From: JBBDWJ01 sp040902925
GTDB taxonomy: Bacteria > Acidobacteriota > Terriglobia > Bryobacterales > UBA6623
Direction of reading: 5' to 3'
NCBI GenBank assembly: GCA_040902925.1
Contig: JBBDWJ010000047.1
Location: 1 to 8,205 of the forward strand
Length of the DNA stretch: 8,205 nt
The translations under genes and the position numbers were made by a program. The notes under the pieces were generated by a model, which saw only the letters and a list, made by a program, of their open reading frames with translations, was not told the DNA's origin and made no database searches. Numbering within the stretch: the stretch's first letter is position 1; every line of letters starts with the position of its first letter. This document shows positions 7,884 to 8,205 of this stretch, in pieces.

Positions 7884-8205
7884 TCAAGGTGTTCGGGGAA
7901 GCGGCACGCGGGCAAAGCGCGCTAGCGGCGACTCGTCTCCGGGCGAACGTAGCTGGCGAGCTTGATGCCCACCGACCAGGTTGGGGATCTCAGCGCCAAA
8001 AAACTGGGCCTGCTCGACCGCGAACTTCTCGAATTCGCTGCTGCCGAGGAACAGCGCTTCCATCCCGCGCTCGGCGCAAAGCTTCCTCCAGGCATCGGTT
8101 TCGAACCCATTGCGGAAAGCCTTTTCGAGCAGCAGGCGATGGTCGTCGGGCAGGCCCTTGGGCGCGAAAAATCCGCTCCAGGCAGGAGTCCCGTGCGCCG
8201 GACGC
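7884..8205 (-). CDS. TctC/Bug-family solute-binding protein, C-terminal part (edge-cut, likely frameshifted)
   Basis: The gene enters from the right edge. In the frame whose first full codon is 8204-8202 it reads TPAWSGFFAPKGLPDDHRLL, then EKAFRNGF, AERGMEALFLGSSEFEKFAV and EQAQFFGAEIPNLV. This is the typical C-terminal third of tripartite tricarboxylate transporter receptors (GLFAPKGLP..., ERG..., FLG..EF), periplasmic proteins that capture carboxylates. The frame then runs to a TGA at 7884-7886 with an atypical tail (GGHQARQLRS...). In the neighbouring frame the bases from about 7970 read VGIKLAS, the usual family ending, and stop with TAG at 7922-7924. One extra base near 7967-7980 explains both, so this is a real late frameshift or a sequencing error. 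It faces the M28 gene tail to tail. Confidence 0.7.
   Translation of the reverse strand, partial: RPAHGTPAWSGFFAPKGLPDDHRLLLEKAFRNGFETDAWRKLCAERGMEALFLGSSEFEKFAVEQAQFFGAEIPNLVGGHQARQLRSPGDESPLARFARVPLPRTP

Noticed and set aside
7922..8110. Minus-strand 62-codon open frame as an independent gene
   Set aside because: Only its last 20 or so codons look like protein-family sequence (the VGIKLAS ending). The rest is a shadow of the TctC frame, so it is better explained by a frameshift in one gene.

Overview
The window looks like a GC-rich bacterial chromosome, most likely Acidobacteriota of the Solibacter/Bryobacter kind. This is an inference from composition, the gene mix and TAGAAT-type boxes close to start codons, not from a marker gene. 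No rRNA, tRNA, CRISPR array or insertion sequence was seen. The window holds six substantial genes, one gene cut by the right edge, and a small decayed toxin-antitoxin locus.

Layout: (1) 118-2547, plus strand: priA, the primosomal replication-restart helicase, complete with all motifs. (2) 2555-3692, minus strand, converging on priA with 7 bases between the stops: a two-gene VapBC45-type toxin-antitoxin module. It has a HTH + DUF433 antitoxin and a PIN-like toxin whose start lies inside the antitoxin gene. Sampled lines in this module are visibly poorer in GC (48-52%) than sampled priA lines (60-75%), which fits acquisition by transfer. (3) 3867-5264, plus strand: a two-gene operon with an AhpD/carboxymuconolactone-decarboxylase-like thiol protein and a radical SAM/Cys-rich protein of the ArsS family (arsenosugar biosynthesis). 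A 15-bp perfect dyad lies just upstream. (4) 5351-5613, plus strand: a small hicB-like antitoxin fused by an apparent deletion to the C-terminal third of a hicA toxin, i.e. a decayed HicBA module. (5) 5675-7840, plus strand: a large secreted M28 metallopeptidase related to glutamate carboxypeptidase II, with all zinc ligands intact. (6) 7884-8205, minus strand, running off the right edge: the C-terminal end of a TctC/Bug-type solute-binding protein, with a probable frameshift near its end.

The genes do not form one pathway. The unit most likely to act together is the peroxidase-like/ArsS pair, probably in organoarsenical metabolism; its usual partner arsM is not in the window. The two toxin-antitoxin loci flank that pair, one apparently intact and one broken, so the stretch between priA and the peptidase reads as an accessory insertion zone between housekeeping-type genes. 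I did not find a convincing wholly new system. The best leads are the ArsS pair with its unusual thiol motif and operator-like dyad, and the collapsed HicBA locus directly behind it.
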